Below are positions 24,481 through 34,371 of a stretch of DNA of 64,000 nucleotides, piece by piece. The stretch spans positions 1-64,000 of the forward strand of contig NZ_FNRL01000002.1 in the NCBI RefSeq assembly GCF_900107795.1. The letters are read 5' to 3'. This stretch comes from Chitinophaga terrae (ex Kim and Jung 2007) (GTDB taxonomy: Bacteria > Bacteroidota > Bacteroidia > Chitinophagales > Chitinophagaceae). Each line of letters opens with the position of its first letter. The first letter of the stretch is position 1. The position numbers and the translations under genes were made by a program. A model generated the notes under the pieces. The model did not search any database, had not been told where the DNA came from, and was given only the letters and a program-made list of their open reading frames with translations.

Positions 24481-26868
24481 ATGTTGATAAGTTATTTAAA
24501 AATTGCATGGAGAAATTTATTGAAGCAAAAGGTCTTTGCTTTGGTAAATCTGGTTGGTATGGGGGCTGCTCTGTGCGCTGTACTGCTGCTTTCGTTAACC
24601 GCTTACAAAGAATGGTCTTTTGATCGATTTCATGAGAAAAGAAATCATATATACCAGATTGTAAATGAGAAGGTCCAGAATGGGAATACTTCTACGATGG
24701 TCACTAACAGCGTTGCCGAGCCGCTGGCGGCCGCTGTTAAGGCAGAAATACCAGGGGTAAAACATACTTCCTATATAACCGGTTTTAACCTGCCAGTACG
24801 GGTTGGGGCCAACGTATATTATTTACATACCCAGTTTGCCAACCGCGATTTCTTTAACATGTTTTCCTTCCCGTTGGTAAAAGGGATCGGCGACGAGGCG
24901 CTGCGGGAGCTAAACCAGGTGGTGATCACGGAAGCTACCGCTGCGAAACTTTTCAGCAAGGCTACCGATGCCGTGGGCAAGAGTATTGAGATCAACGTAC
25001 GGGGACAATGGCAGCCCTACATTGTTGGCGGGATTGCCGAAAACATCCCACAGAATTCAAGTATCCGGTTCGACCTGGTGGCACGCGTAGAAAGCGACCC
25101 GTATTACAACGAGGTTAAAGGGAAATGGGATGTTTCTACTAATCCCCTGTTGGTAGAACTTGAACCCGGCGTCAGCCAGGCTTCTTTTGAAAAGCAGTTA
25201 AATGCTTTAAAACCCAGGTATTACGCGAAAGCGATCCAGGAAGGGATGACGGATTTTACCTTCAAAACTATATCCCTGAACGATTTCAGGCTGGATGAAC
25301 ATAGTTATTTCTTTGGCGGGGTAAATAAATACTATCCCTGGTTGATGGTTATTTTATCTGCGCTGATCATCAGTATAGCCTGTATAAACTTTATCAATCT
25401 TTCCGTTGCCCGTTCTCTTGGCCGGAGTGCAGAAATCGGGTTGCGTAAATCCCTGGGCGCATTTAATGGCCAGGTGTTCCTGCAGTTTTGGATGGAGTCT
25501 TTCCTGTTATGTGTATTGGCGCTTGTACTCGGGTCTATCCTGGCGGTATTTATCCTGCCATTTTATAACCGCCAGTTCAGCCAGCATATCCAATGGGAGA
25601 TGCTCCAGGATGTGAAGGTGATTGCGGGTATCATTATCATCTTCTTTTTAATCACCCTGCTGGCCGGAGGGTTCCCCGCCTGGAAGATATCGCGCCAGCA
25701 TATCCTCACAATGCTGAAAGGAAAGATGAACATCAACAAAGGCAATTATGTAAGGAACTCCCTTATCGTAGTACAGTTTGTAGTAGCAGTGATCCTGTTC
25801 AGTTGTACAGCTATTATCTGGCAGCAGCTTAATTATATCAGGAACAAGCCACTGGGTTATGAAGTGAATACCATAGCCAGTATCCCGCTGGATAATGCTA
25901 CCCCGGCGGTACTCGACAATATGAAGCAGCGGTTATCACAGTTCCCCGATGTAAAGAGCGTAAGCGCGGGGATGAACAATTTCGGTATTGGCTCTGATGG
26001 CAACTCCGGCAACTGGATCATAGGATTCTCGTTCCATGGACAGATGCTTACTACTAAGTTCCAACGGGTAGATTATAATTATGCCGGCACTATGGGCATG
26101 CAAATGGTGGAAGGCCGCGATTTTTCAAAAGAATTCGGTACGGATAGCAGCGCTATCCTGATCAACGAAACAATGGCGAAGCAGTTAAGAGTGAAAGAAC
26201 CGTTGGGAACGATGATAGATCTGGGGCCGCAGGGCAACCTGAAAGTAGTGGGAGTTATAAGGGATTATCATTTTGAATCGTTGCGTCGCAAAATTGATCC
26301 GTTGATCATAGGCCTGGCAAAACCCAATGACCTGGGTTACTTGTTCGTAAATGTAAGAACATCAAACCCCACCGCTACGTTGGATAAAATAGCAAGGTTA
26401 TGGAAAGAAGTGAATCCCCTGGCGGAAAACTCTCCTACCTACCTGAATGATAATATGAGAAGGATGTATGAAGATGAACATCGTTTTTCAAATATGCTTC
26501 TCAGTGGTGCAGGACTGGCAATTATAATAACCTGTATGGGCTTGTTTGCCGTTACCGTGCTGGCAACCGCCCAGCGTAAAAAAGAGATAAGCATACGCAA
26601 AGTATTGGGTGCTTCTGTAAGCAGCATAGTAACGTTGCTGACACGCGATTTCCTGGTACTGGTGCTGATCGCTATCGTGATAGCAGCCCCTTTAAGCTGG
26701 TATTTCATGCAGAAATGGCTGCAGCATTTTGAATTTCATGTATCTGTTCCCTGGTGGATATTTATCGTGGTAGGGGCTATCGCTATTCTAATAGCCGTGG
26801 TAACTATCTCCCTGCAATCTATAAAGGCAGCATTGTCTAACCCTGTTAAAAGTCTGAACAGAGAATAA
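24481..26868 (+). CDS. MacB/FtsX-family ABC permease 4 of 5
   Basis: 795 residues with the same plan. The FtsX cores are GRSAEIGLRKSLGAFNGQVF and QRKKEISIRKVLGASVSSIV. The N-terminal anchor is ALVNLVGMGAALCAVLLLSL. It begins 58 bases after permease 3, the largest gap inside the array, which holds a terminator-like hairpin. Permease 5 follows 12 bases downstream. Confidence 0.93.
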   Translation: MLISYLKIAWRNLLKQKVFALVNLVGMGAALCAVLLLSLTAYKEWSFDRFHEKRNHIYQIVNEKVQNGNTSTMVTNSVAEPLAAAVKAEIPGVKHTSYITGFNLPVRVGANVYYLHTQFANRDFFNMFSFPLVKGIGDEALRELNQVVITEATAAKLFSKATDAVGKSIEINVRGQWQPYIVGGIAENIPQNSSIRFDLVARVESDPYYNEVKGKWDVSTNPLLVELEPGVSQASFEKQLNALKPRYYAKAIQEGMTDFTFKTISLNDFRLDEHSYFFGGVNKYYPWLMVILSALIISIACINFINLSVARSLGRSAEIGLRKSLGAFNGQVFLQFWMESFLLCVLALVLGSILAVFILPFYNRQFSQHIQWEMLQDVKVIAGIIIIFFLITLLAGGFPAWKISRQHILTMLKGKMNINKGNYVRNSLIVVQFVVAVILFSCTAIIWQQLNYIRNKPLGYEVNTIASIPLDNATPAVLDNMKQRLSQFPDVKSVSAGMNNFGIGSDGNSGNWIIGFSFHGQMLTTKFQRVDYNYAGTMGMQMVEGRDFSKEFGTDSSAILINETMAKQLRVKEPLGTMIDLGPQGNLKVVGVIRDYHFESLRRKIDPLIIGLAKPNDLGYLFVNVRTSNPTATLDKIARLWKEVNPLAENSPTYLNDNMRRMYEDEHRFSNMLLSGAGLAIIITCMGLFAVTVLATAQRKKEISIRKVLGASVSSIVTLLTRDFLVLVLIAIVIAAPLSWYFMQKWLQHFEFHVSVPWWIFIVVGAIAILIAVVTISLQSIKAALSNPVKSLNRE

Positions 26869-26880
26869 AACTAATTACCA

Positions 26881-29256
26881 ATGATGTGGCAAAACTTCTT
26901 TAAAACTTCTGTGCGTAGCTTGTTCAAAAGAAAGCTGTATACCTTCATCAACATAGGAGGGCTGGCTATCGGGATCGCTTGTTTTATATTATTGTTCCTG
27001 TTCCTGCAGAATGAATGGACTTATGATCGGTTCCACACAAATGGCAAACAGTTATTTCGCATCAGTTCTGCCTATGGCGAAATTGATCAGCCTTTAACGC
27101 ATACCGCGCTGACGCCCAGCGCCCTGGCCCCGGCTTTAAAGACTGTGCCGGAAGTACAGACAATTACCAGGATCTATCCGAAAGCCAGCCTTGTTGCGAA
27201 CGGAGAGAAAGCGATAAACGAGAGCAGATTTATATATGCAGAAGCGCCTTTCTTTACTATGTTCTCTTTTCCTTTACTGGAAGGCGATCCGGCTACCGCT
27301 TTGAGCGGTCCGAACATGGTAGTGCTGTCAGCTTCGATGGCGGAAAAATACTTTGGGAAAAGCAGTCCTACCGGCAAAATGCTGAAGATCGACGGAAAGG
27401 ATTTCATGGTAACCGGAGTGGCCAAAAATCCCCCTTCCAATACTCATTTAAAGTTCGATTTTGTTGGCAGTTACAGTTCAATGAATATTACCGACAGGTG
27501 GGGATCTGCAAATTACTACACTTACATCCAGCTTGCCGATAAAGCTACCAGCAATGCGTTGCACGATCGCCTCACTTCGATGATAAAAGGGATGATGGGG
27601 TCTAATACCAAGTACAGGTTTGATCTTATACCGGAGCCTATTGCCGATATTCATCTTTACTCACAGTCTGAGAACTCGACCGAAAGAGGCGGCAACCTGC
27701 AATACGATTACATGCTGGCTATCATAGCAGTGTTATTGCTGGCTGTTGCCTGCATCAATTTTATGAACCTGGCCACTGCCAGGTCTGCCGACCGGGCAAG
27801 GGAAATCGGCGTACGTAAAGTAATGGGAGCGGTGAAAAGAGAATTGTTTACACAGTTCATCACTGAATCGGCTATTATCACCTTCTTAGCCCTGGTGATT
27901 GGCACAGTGTTATCCCTGGTCTTGCTGCCATGGTTTAATAATCTCACCCAATCTACCATCCGGATGCACCTGGAATGGCCGTTGATTGTTGCCTTGATCG
28001 CTGTTTTCGTGGTAACCACTTTCCTGGCTGGAGCCTACCCGGCATTCTTCCTGGCCAATTTCAAACCAGTGCAGGTATTGAAAGGCAAAACTCCTGTGGG
28101 TAAAGGCGCTGCTTTACGTAAAACACTGGTGGTATTCCAGTTTGCAGCAGCGGTATTTTTTATTATCTGTACCCTGGTGGTAGGGCAGCAACTTTATTAT
28201 ATACAACATAAAAAGCTGGGGCAGGACAGGTCGCAGGTTGTGGTGCTCAACGGCAGCCGTTTTGACAACAACTCGCTGGCTGCCTTTAAAGCCAGGCTGC
28301 TGCAGCAGTCGGAAATCAGCCAGGTAAGCGCATCTTACGATTCGCCTGTTAATATCGGGGGCGGCTATGGCATTGGCCAGATCCAGGGTAAACCGGCTGA
28401 CTATTCCATGGATGTTACTGCCATCCCGGTGGAAAAAGATTATTTACAGACCATGGGGATCGATATCCTGGCGGGCGGAAAGTTGACCGATGCCGACATC
28501 CAGGATGTGACCAGGGAGAAGCAGGAAGATAGACGTTATCACTTCTATTTAAATGAAACAGCTGTAAAGCAACTGGGATGGACGCCTACAGAGGCTGTTG
28601 GCCGGACAATGACTATGAACGGGCGTATCGGAAGTGTGAAAGGCGTGATGAAAGACTTTCATTTTGCCAGCATGAAACAGAAAATTCAACCTTTAATTGT
28701 ATTCCCGGAATACGAATGGTTCGGGGAAATACTGGTGAAAGTGAATGGACGTGATCCGCAGCGTGCATTGGCCAGGATTGAAGATGCCTGGAAATCTTAC
28801 CAACCTGGCAGACCATTCGACGCTCATTTCCTGGACGATGATTTTAATGCCATGTATGAATCGGAATTCCGGGCCGGCAGGCTGCTGAAGGTTTTCAGCG
28901 GTTTGGTGATCCTGGTTTCCTGCCTCGGGTTGGTTGGATTAGCCGCTTTCACGGCAGAACAAAGGACCAGGGAATTGGGAATCCGTAAAGTATTAGGTGC
29001 TTCGTCATCGAATCTTGTTGCCCTGTTATCCAAAGATTATATCAAACTGGTAACAATTTCGTTGATAGTTGCTGCTCCGCTGGGAGCTTATGTAATGATC
29101 AAATGGTTATCAGGTTTTGCCTATCATATAAACCTGGGCGCCGGCGTTTTCGTTGTGGCGGGCCTGTTAGCCATGGCAATAGCCTTGCTGACAGTGAGTT
29201 TACAGTCTGTCAAAGCAGCGCTGATGAATCCTGTTAAAAGTTTGAAGTCCGAATAA
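26881..29256 (+). CDS. MacB/FtsX-family ABC permease 5 of 5
   Basis: 791 residues with the same plan. The FtsX cores are DRAREIGVRKVMGAVKRELF and RTRELGIRKVLGASSSNLVA, and the N-terminal anchor is FINIGGLAIGIACFILLFLF. All five permeases end in a similar motif (here NPVKSLKSE), supporting origin by tandem duplication. It lies between permease 4 (12 bases) and the second ATPase (68 bases). Confidence 0.93.
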   Translation: MMWQNFFKTSVRSLFKRKLYTFINIGGLAIGIACFILLFLFLQNEWTYDRFHTNGKQLFRISSAYGEIDQPLTHTALTPSALAPALKTVPEVQTITRIYPKASLVANGEKAINESRFIYAEAPFFTMFSFPLLEGDPATALSGPNMVVLSASMAEKYFGKSSPTGKMLKIDGKDFMVTGVAKNPPSNTHLKFDFVGSYSSMNITDRWGSANYYTYIQLADKATSNALHDRLTSMIKGMMGSNTKYRFDLIPEPIADIHLYSQSENSTERGGNLQYDYMLAIIAVLLLAVACINFMNLATARSADRAREIGVRKVMGAVKRELFTQFITESAIITFLALVIGTVLSLVLLPWFNNLTQSTIRMHLEWPLIVALIAVFVVTTFLAGAYPAFFLANFKPVQVLKGKTPVGKGAALRKTLVVFQFAAAVFFIICTLVVGQQLYYIQHKKLGQDRSQVVVLNGSRFDNNSLAAFKARLLQQSEISQVSASYDSPVNIGGGYGIGQIQGKPADYSMDVTAIPVEKDYLQTMGIDILAGGKLTDADIQDVTREKQEDRRYHFYLNETAVKQLGWTPTEAVGRTMTMNGRIGSVKGVMKDFHFASMKQKIQPLIVFPEYEWFGEILVKVNGRDPQRALARIEDAWKSYQPGRPFDAHFLDDDFNAMYESEFRAGRLLKVFSGLVILVSCLGLVGLAAFTAEQRTRELGIRKVLGASSSNLVALLSKDYIKLVTISLIVAAPLGAYVMIKWLSGFAYHINLGAGVFVVAGLLAMAIALLTVSLQSVKAALMNPVKSLKSE

Positions 29257-29324
29257 TACCTTAGTTAGCAGGTCTGTAAAAGAAAATTTATCTTGTAAAA
29301 GCTAAAAAAATAAACAAATCAGTC

Positions 29325-29990
29325 ATGATACAATTGCAGAATATCACTAAATACTACCCGGTTGGACTTGGAAGGAACTTTATCCTGAAAGACATTGATC
29401 TGACGATCAATGAAGGAGAATTTGTGTCGATAATGGGGCCTTCGGGATCAGGTAAATCCACGTTACTCCATATTATGGGGTTGCTGGAAGAGCCGTCGGA
29501 AGGGCAGTATTTATTTGAAGGGGAGAGGGTAGATAAGATGAATGAAAAAAAACGTACACAATTGCACCGGGGATCTATTGGTTTTGTATTCCAGGCATAT
29601 CACCTGATCGACGAGTTAACTGTTTATGAAAATATTGAAACGCCATTGCTCTATAAAAATGTATCGGCTTCCGAGCGTAAAAGCAGGGTCGCAGATGTGC
29701 TGGACAGGTTTAACATTGTTGCCAAAAAAGACCTGTTCCCTAACCAGCTTTCTGGAGGCCAGCAACAGCTGGTAGGTATTGCCAGGGCTATCGTTGCCGA
29801 GCCCAGAGTGATACTGGCCGACGAGCCTACCGGTAACCTGCATTCAGACCAGGCTAAGTCGATCATGGAGTTGTTCAAAGAACTGAATGAAAAGGATAAA
29901 ATAACCATTGTACAGGTGACCCACTCGGATGTAAATGCGACTTATGGCAATCGCATCATCCAACTTCGCGACGGGCATATAAGGTCATGA
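29325..29990 (+). CDS. MacB/LolD-type ABC transporter ATPase (second)
   Basis: 221 residues. It has Walker A GPSGSGKST, Q-loop VFQAYHLID, signature LSGGQQQLVGIARA, Walker B VILADEP and H-loop VTHS. The residue after the triple Gln is Leu, where the first ATPase and most relatives have Arg (QQQRVAIARA); catalytic residues are otherwise intact. It is clearly paralogous to the ATPase at 16518. Two ATPases for five permeases suggest alternative pairings or two related exporters within one locus. Confidence 0.94.
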   Translation: MIQLQNITKYYPVGLGRNFILKDIDLTINEGEFVSIMGPSGSGKSTLLHIMGLLEEPSEGQYLFEGERVDKMNEKKRTQLHRGSIGFVFQAYHLIDELTVYENIETPLLYKNVSASERKSRVADVLDRFNIVAKKDLFPNQLSGGQQQLVGIARAIVAEPRVILADEPTGNLHSDQAKSIMELFKELNEKDKITIVQVTHSDVNATYGNRIIQLRDGHIRS

Positions 29991-30139
29991 TAAAATAGCC
30001 CGCATTTAAAGAAATCTGTAAAAAAAAGATTATGTTGTACACTGAAATGGTGAACGGTATTGCCATACCTAAAAAATTTTGGCCTTCTATCAAGAAGAAT
30101 GAAAAAGTATCGTCACAATTATTATATTTTTGGAAGGTT

Positions 30140-31588
30140 ATGAGAATATCCCGAATAGCAGGAGTGATCCTGGTTTTATTGTTTGCCGACATAACATCCG
30201 CATTAGCCCAGGATAAGTGGAGTTTACAGCGTTGCGTGGATTATGCCTTGCAGAATAATTTACAAGTTAAACAACAGGAAATCCAAAGACGTTTGTCTGA
30301 ACTCACCCTCAGGCAAAGCAAACTTGGTATGATCCCAAGCGTGAACGCAGGACTTAATGGTTCCTACAGCCAGGGTCGTAATCCCAGTCCCCTCACCAAT
30401 ACTTATGTTACCCAATCATTAACGGGGGTAGACGGAAGCCTGTCTGTAAGCGCCGATATCTTTAACTGGTTTAACAGGCAACGCACCATCACTGCAAACA
30501 AGTACGACCTGGAGTCTAACAGTTTCCTGCTGCAAAAAGCAAGGAATGATCTTGCATTCAATGTTGCGACAGCATTTTTACAGATCTTGCTGAACGTTGA
30601 ACAAGTGAAAGTAAACGAGGTGAATGTGGAAGTGACCAAGCAAAACCTGGAGAATACAAAGAAGCTGGTAATTGCAGGATCAGTTCCTGAGAGCAACCAG
30701 GCCGACCTGGAAGCGCAATTGGCGCTCGACAGTACTAATCTCGTTTCCGCTCAGAACCAGGTAACGTTATCTATCCTCCAGATGAAGGCATACCTGAACC
30801 TTGGATTTGATATTCCATTTGAACCTGAAATCCCTGCAAATATTTCCAGTCTGCCAATTGCGCCACTGAGCGAGATGGCCCCGGAAATGGTTTACAGCCA
30901 GGCGCTGACAACCTATCCGCTGGTTAAAGCAGACCTGGCCAAAATTCAGTCTGCCTACTATATTTACAAAGCAAACAAATCAACGCTGTATCCAAAACTA
31001 AGCATTGCTGGTTCAATTGGCAGCAACTATTCCAACGGGATCACGAAAAATGGCGACAGGGGAGCGCCATTTATCTATACAGATACGATCGGAGTTGTAA
31101 GTAACAGCGGCGTGCCGGTAACAACAGAAAAAGTAATTTTCCCCAACCAGCAGATCCTGAAAATGCCGTTCCATGAACAGTTGGATCTGAACTTCCAGCA
31201 GATGGCCAGGCTTTCTTTAAGCATTCCTATATTTAATGGCTGGCAGGCACGGACCAACATAGCGAAAGCAAAATTGAATGTTGAGACATTGGAGTTGACC
31301 CGGGATATCGATAACCAGAAATTGAAACAGGATATTTATACAGCACATGCAAACGCTGTTGCTGCTTTACAGAAATATAATTCATCAACAACAGGGGTGG
31401 TTGCCGCGCAGAAAGCCTATGATTTTGCAACAAAAAGATTTAACCTGGGCCTGATGAATACGATTGATTATATCACAACGCAGGGTAAATTGTATCGTGC
31501 GCAGATCGAAAAGGTCTCGGCGCAGTATGACTATATATTTAAAATGAAACTGCTGGAATTCTATAGAGATCAGAAAATTTCGCTGTAG
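30140..31588 (+). CDS. TolC-family outer-membrane efflux protein
   Basis: 482 residues from the ATG at 30140, chosen because it begins a clean signal peptide (MRISRIAGVILVLLFADITS, then ALAQ before the mature DKWSLQRC). The open frame extends 36 codons further up, but that part is not signal-like. The mature protein has the duplicated outer-membrane efflux protein repeats, with long helices (CVDYALQNNLQVKQQEIQRR and the C-terminal counterpart AYDFATKRFNLGLMNTIDYI). It should trimerise as the outer-membrane exit duct for the exporter. It is followed by a second adaptor 26 bases downstream. Confidence 0.93.
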   Translation: MRISRIAGVILVLLFADITSALAQDKWSLQRCVDYALQNNLQVKQQEIQRRLSELTLRQSKLGMIPSVNAGLNGSYSQGRNPSPLTNTYVTQSLTGVDGSLSVSADIFNWFNRQRTITANKYDLESNSFLLQKARNDLAFNVATAFLQILLNVEQVKVNEVNVEVTKQNLENTKKLVIAGSVPESNQADLEAQLALDSTNLVSAQNQVTLSILQMKAYLNLGFDIPFEPEIPANISSLPIAPLSEMAPEMVYSQALTTYPLVKADLAKIQSAYYIYKANKSTLYPKLSIAGSIGSNYSNGITKNGDRGAPFIYTDTIGVVSNSGVPVTTEKVIFPNQQILKMPFHEQLDLNFQQMARLSLSIPIFNGWQARTNIAKAKLNVETLELTRDIDNQKLKQDIYTAHANAVAALQKYNSSTTGVVAAQKAYDFATKRFNLGLMNTIDYITTQGKLYRAQIEKVSAQYDYIFKMKLLEFYRDQKISL

Positions 31589-31614
31589 CTTTCCTTCAGA
31601 AATTAAACTGCTTT

Positions 31615-32991
31615 ATGAAGAGAAAGAAGAAATGGTATTGGGTATTAATTGTACTGGTATCAATCATTGTTTTACTTGTTATTCTGAAGGCCGCCGGAGT
31701 TATCGGCAAAGATGAAGGCCTTAAAGTAGCTACCGACAGGGCTGCCCGACACAACATCATAGAAGTGGTTACCGCCAGCGGAAAGATCTACCCCGAAATT
31801 GAAGTGAAAGTAAGTTCCGACGTATCCGGTGAAATTACCGACCTCCTGGTAAAGGAAGGCGACTCTGTAAAAAGAGGCCAGGTACTGGCTCGCATATACG
31901 CAGATATTTACGGTTCAATGGTAGATAAAGCCGCAGCTTCTGTTAGCCAGAGCCAGGCCCAGTTAGCCAATACCGCTGCTGCTTTGAATTCGTATAAAGC
32001 GCGCCTCGACCAGAATAAAGCAGCCTACCTCAGGAATAAACAGTTGTTGACCGAAAAAGTGATTTCACGGTCTGAATTTGAAACTGCCGAAGCGGCTTAC
32101 CTGGCTGCCCAGGCCGATTATAACGCCGCTGTTCAGCAGATCAACAGTAACAAATTTGCTGTTCAAAGCGCCCAGGCAAACCTGAATGAGGCCAATAAAA
32201 ACCTCGGTCGTACTACCATCTCAGCCCCCATGGGCGGCATTATATCTTTACTCTCCGTTAAAAAAGGGGAAAGGGTGGTAGGTACCGCCCAGATGACCGG
32301 TACCGAAATGCTCAGGATCGCCGATATGAACACCATGGAAGTACAGGTAGATGTGGGGGAAAACGATGTTCCGAGGGTGAAACTGGGGGATACCGCCATT
32401 ATTGAAGTGGACGCCTATAACGCCAGGGAATTCAAGGGCATAGTGACCCAGATCGCAAGCTCCAGCAAAGGCGCTGCAACTGCTACTACCGCTACCGCAT
32501 CATCAGCAGAACAGGTTACCAGCTACATCGTTCATATCCGTATCTTACCTGAAAGCTATGCCGACCTGGTAGACAAAGCAAACAGAACGTTCCCTTTCCG
32601 CCCGGGAATGAGCGCCAGCGTGAATATCCAGACCCGCACAGTTAAAAACGCACTGGCTATTCCTATTAACGCGGTGACAACCAGGGATTCTGCAGCCAAT
32701 GCAGCAAGAAATAAAGAAAAGAAAGAAGGAGAAAGCGAAGAACAGGCTATTACGCCAACTAAGGCCAATATTAATGAAGTAGTTTTCGTGTTGCAGAAAG
32801 ATAATACAGTTAAAATGGTAACTGTTAAAACCGGGATCCAGGACGACTCAAATATCCAGATACTTTCCGGCCTCAATGAAGGCGATGAAGTAATAAGCGC
32901 ACCATATTCCGCTGTTTCCAAAGGCCTGGAAAACGGCAAGAAAGTGAAAGTCGTTCCCAAAGAGCAACTCTTCGAAGGCCAGAAGAAATAG
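31615..32991 (+). CDS. Second membrane fusion (MacA/HlyD-type) efflux adaptor
   Basis: 458 residues. There is one N-terminal membrane anchor (YWVLIVLVSIIVLLVILKAA). The lipoyl halves are EVKVSSDVSGEITDLLVKEG and GRTTISAPMGGIISLLSVKK, either side of an Ala/Gln-rich coiled coil (~100-200). A low-complexity Ala/Thr stretch lies near residue 285 (KGAATATTATASSAEQ), and another charged insert near 365 (KEKKEGESEEQ). It closes the exporter locus after the TolC gene. The first adaptor (15235) is only distantly similar, so the locus encodes two different adaptors. A repeat element begins at the base after its TAG stop. Confidence 0.92.
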   Translation: MKRKKKWYWVLIVLVSIIVLLVILKAAGVIGKDEGLKVATDRAARHNIIEVVTASGKIYPEIEVKVSSDVSGEITDLLVKEGDSVKRGQVLARIYADIYGSMVDKAAASVSQSQAQLANTAAALNSYKARLDQNKAAYLRNKQLLTEKVISRSEFETAEAAYLAAQADYNAAVQQINSNKFAVQSAQANLNEANKNLGRTTISAPMGGIISLLSVKKGERVVGTAQMTGTEMLRIADMNTMEVQVDVGENDVPRVKLGDTAIIEVDAYNAREFKGIVTQIASSSKGAATATTATASSAEQVTSYIVHIRILPESYADLVDKANRTFPFRPGMSASVNIQTRTVKNALAIPINAVTTRDSAANAARNKEKKEGESEEQAITPTKANINEVVFVLQKDNTVKMVTVKTGIQDDSNIQILSGLNEGDEVISAPYSAVSKGLENGKKVKVVPKEQLFEGQKK

Positions 32992-33226
32992 GCTCACGCA
33001 AAGGTGCGGCGGGAGCTAAGAGCGCAAAGGATTTTGTTAAGGGAAATAGGAAGCAGAGATTTTTTCTGGAAATAATAAGCAAGCAAAGGATAGAACGTTT
33101 TATATAACTTCAATCCTTTGCTTTTTTATTTATAACAACCGTTTATTCCCTTAAAAACCGCTTTGTATCCTTATTTCCTTAACAAAATCCTTTGCGCTCT
33201 TAGCTCCCTCGGCGCCTTAGCGTGAA
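32992..33226. repeat. CACGCAAAGG long inverted repeat, copy C
   Basis: GCTCACGCAAAGG starts at the base after the TAG stop of the second adaptor. The left arm (to about 33055) matches the reverse complement of the right arm (about 33155-33226) with few mismatches; the block GAGCTAAGAGCGCAAAGGAT and the following TTTTGTTAAG are exact in both arms. A less ordered centre contains another AAGCAAAGGAT / ATCCTTTGCTT-like pair. It fills nearly the whole gap before gpsA. Confidence 0.85.
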
Positions 33227-33258
33227 AAAACCTCCTTATATTGCGTAAAAAAAGCATA

Positions 33259-34281
33259 GTGAGTAAGCGTATCGGACTTATCGGTAGTGGCAGTTGGGCT
33301 ACCGCCCTGGCGAAAATCCTGACAGATAACGGGCATCATATCAATTGGTGGATCAGGAATGAAGAAACTATTCGCCATATGCAATCGAGGCACCATAATA
33401 AGCATTATCTTACCTCAGTATACTTTGACACCAGCCTCCTGGCATTAAGCAGCGACCTGCGGAGCGTAGTGGAATCCAGCGATATAATTATTCTGGCCGT
33501 TCCTTCTGCCTTTCTTGAAACAGTGCTTGAGTACCTGCCTCCGGCAACCTTGCAGCAAAAACAGATAGTTTCAGCCATTAAAGGACTGGTACCCAGCACC
33601 AACACCCTGATCAACGATTACCTGGAGAAACAGTTTAAGATATCTCCAAAACAATACTTCACCATCACTGGCCCTTGTCATGCCGAGGAAGTGGCCAATG
33701 AAAAACTCTCTTACCTGACATTTTCCGGAACAGCGATCGACGATGCGCAGGAAATTGCCAACCTGTTCACCACTCCTTACCTGCAAACCATCGTAAATGC
33801 TGATATTATTGGCGTGCAGCTGGCGGCTGTGCTGAAGAACATTTATGCATTGGGTGCAGGCATAGCGCATGGGCAGGAGTATGGCGACAACTTCCTGAGC
33901 GTATACATTACCAACTGTTTTAAGGAAATGCAGCATTTCCTGGAGAAATACGAGGAACTGGCGGCTATTTCCGCCGGCACTACGCCGGTATCCCATAATT
34001 ACAGCGCCAGCGCCTACCTGGGCGATCTGCTGGTTACCTGTTATTCGCTGCATAGCCGGAACAGGACGTTCGGGAACATGATCGGGAAAGGATACAGCGT
34101 AAAGGCGGCCCAGCTGGAACTGAATATGATCGCTGAAGGGTATTATGCAAGTAAGTCTGTATTCCAGATGAATAAATCAATCGGGGCTTATATGCCGGTT
34201 GCCCAGGCCGTGTTTTCTATCCTTTGGGAGCAGGTACATCCTGCCGATGCATTTGAAGGCCTGGAAAAAGGATTCGTTTAA
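33259..34281 (+). CDS. gpsA: NAD(P)-dependent glycerol-3-phosphate dehydrogenase
   Basis: 340 residues from a GTG at 33259. This start gives the family-typical N-terminus (V/M)SKRIGLIGSGSWATALA; a TTG at 33241 is the alternative. The enzyme reduces dihydroxyacetone phosphate to sn-glycerol 3-phosphate for phospholipid synthesis. The GxGxxA nucleotide-binding motif is at the start, TITGPCHAEEVA lies mid-protein, and the catalytic Lys is in AVLKNIYALGAGIAHG. The C-terminal helical domain is complete. A hairpin follows its stop codon. Confidence 0.93.
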   Translation: MSKRIGLIGSGSWATALAKILTDNGHHINWWIRNEETIRHMQSRHHNKHYLTSVYFDTSLLALSSDLRSVVESSDIIILAVPSAFLETVLEYLPPATLQQKQIVSAIKGLVPSTNTLINDYLEKQFKISPKQYFTITGPCHAEEVANEKLSYLTFSGTAIDDAQEIANLFTTPYLQTIVNADIIGVQLAAVLKNIYALGAGIAHGQEYGDNFLSVYITNCFKEMQHFLEKYEELAAISAGTTPVSHNYSASAYLGDLLVTCYSLHSRNRTFGNMIGKGYSVKAAQLELNMIAEGYYASKSVFQMNKSIGAYMPVAQAVFSILWEQVHPADAFEGLEKGFV

Positions 34282-34301
34282 TATCAATCGCCTGATAGGA
34301 T

Positions 34302-34329
34302 AAAGGCTGGTCAATTCAGACCAGCCTTT
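34302..34329 (+). terminator. Hairpin after gpsA
   Basis: AAAGGCTGGTC and GACCAGCCTTT form a perfect 11-bp stem with a six-base loop 20 bases after the gpsA stop codon. The T-run is short (TTTGTTG), so efficiency is uncertain. It may also serve the convergent small gene at 34372. Confidence 0.75.
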
Positions 34330-34371
34330 GTTGTGGAAAAGAGAAGTAGTCGCAATGAGAAGTCGGGAAGT

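Noticed and set aside
30032..30139. Longer N-terminus for the TolC-family protein
   Set aside because: The extra 36 residues precede a clean signal peptide and would abolish export; the ATG at 30140 fits better.
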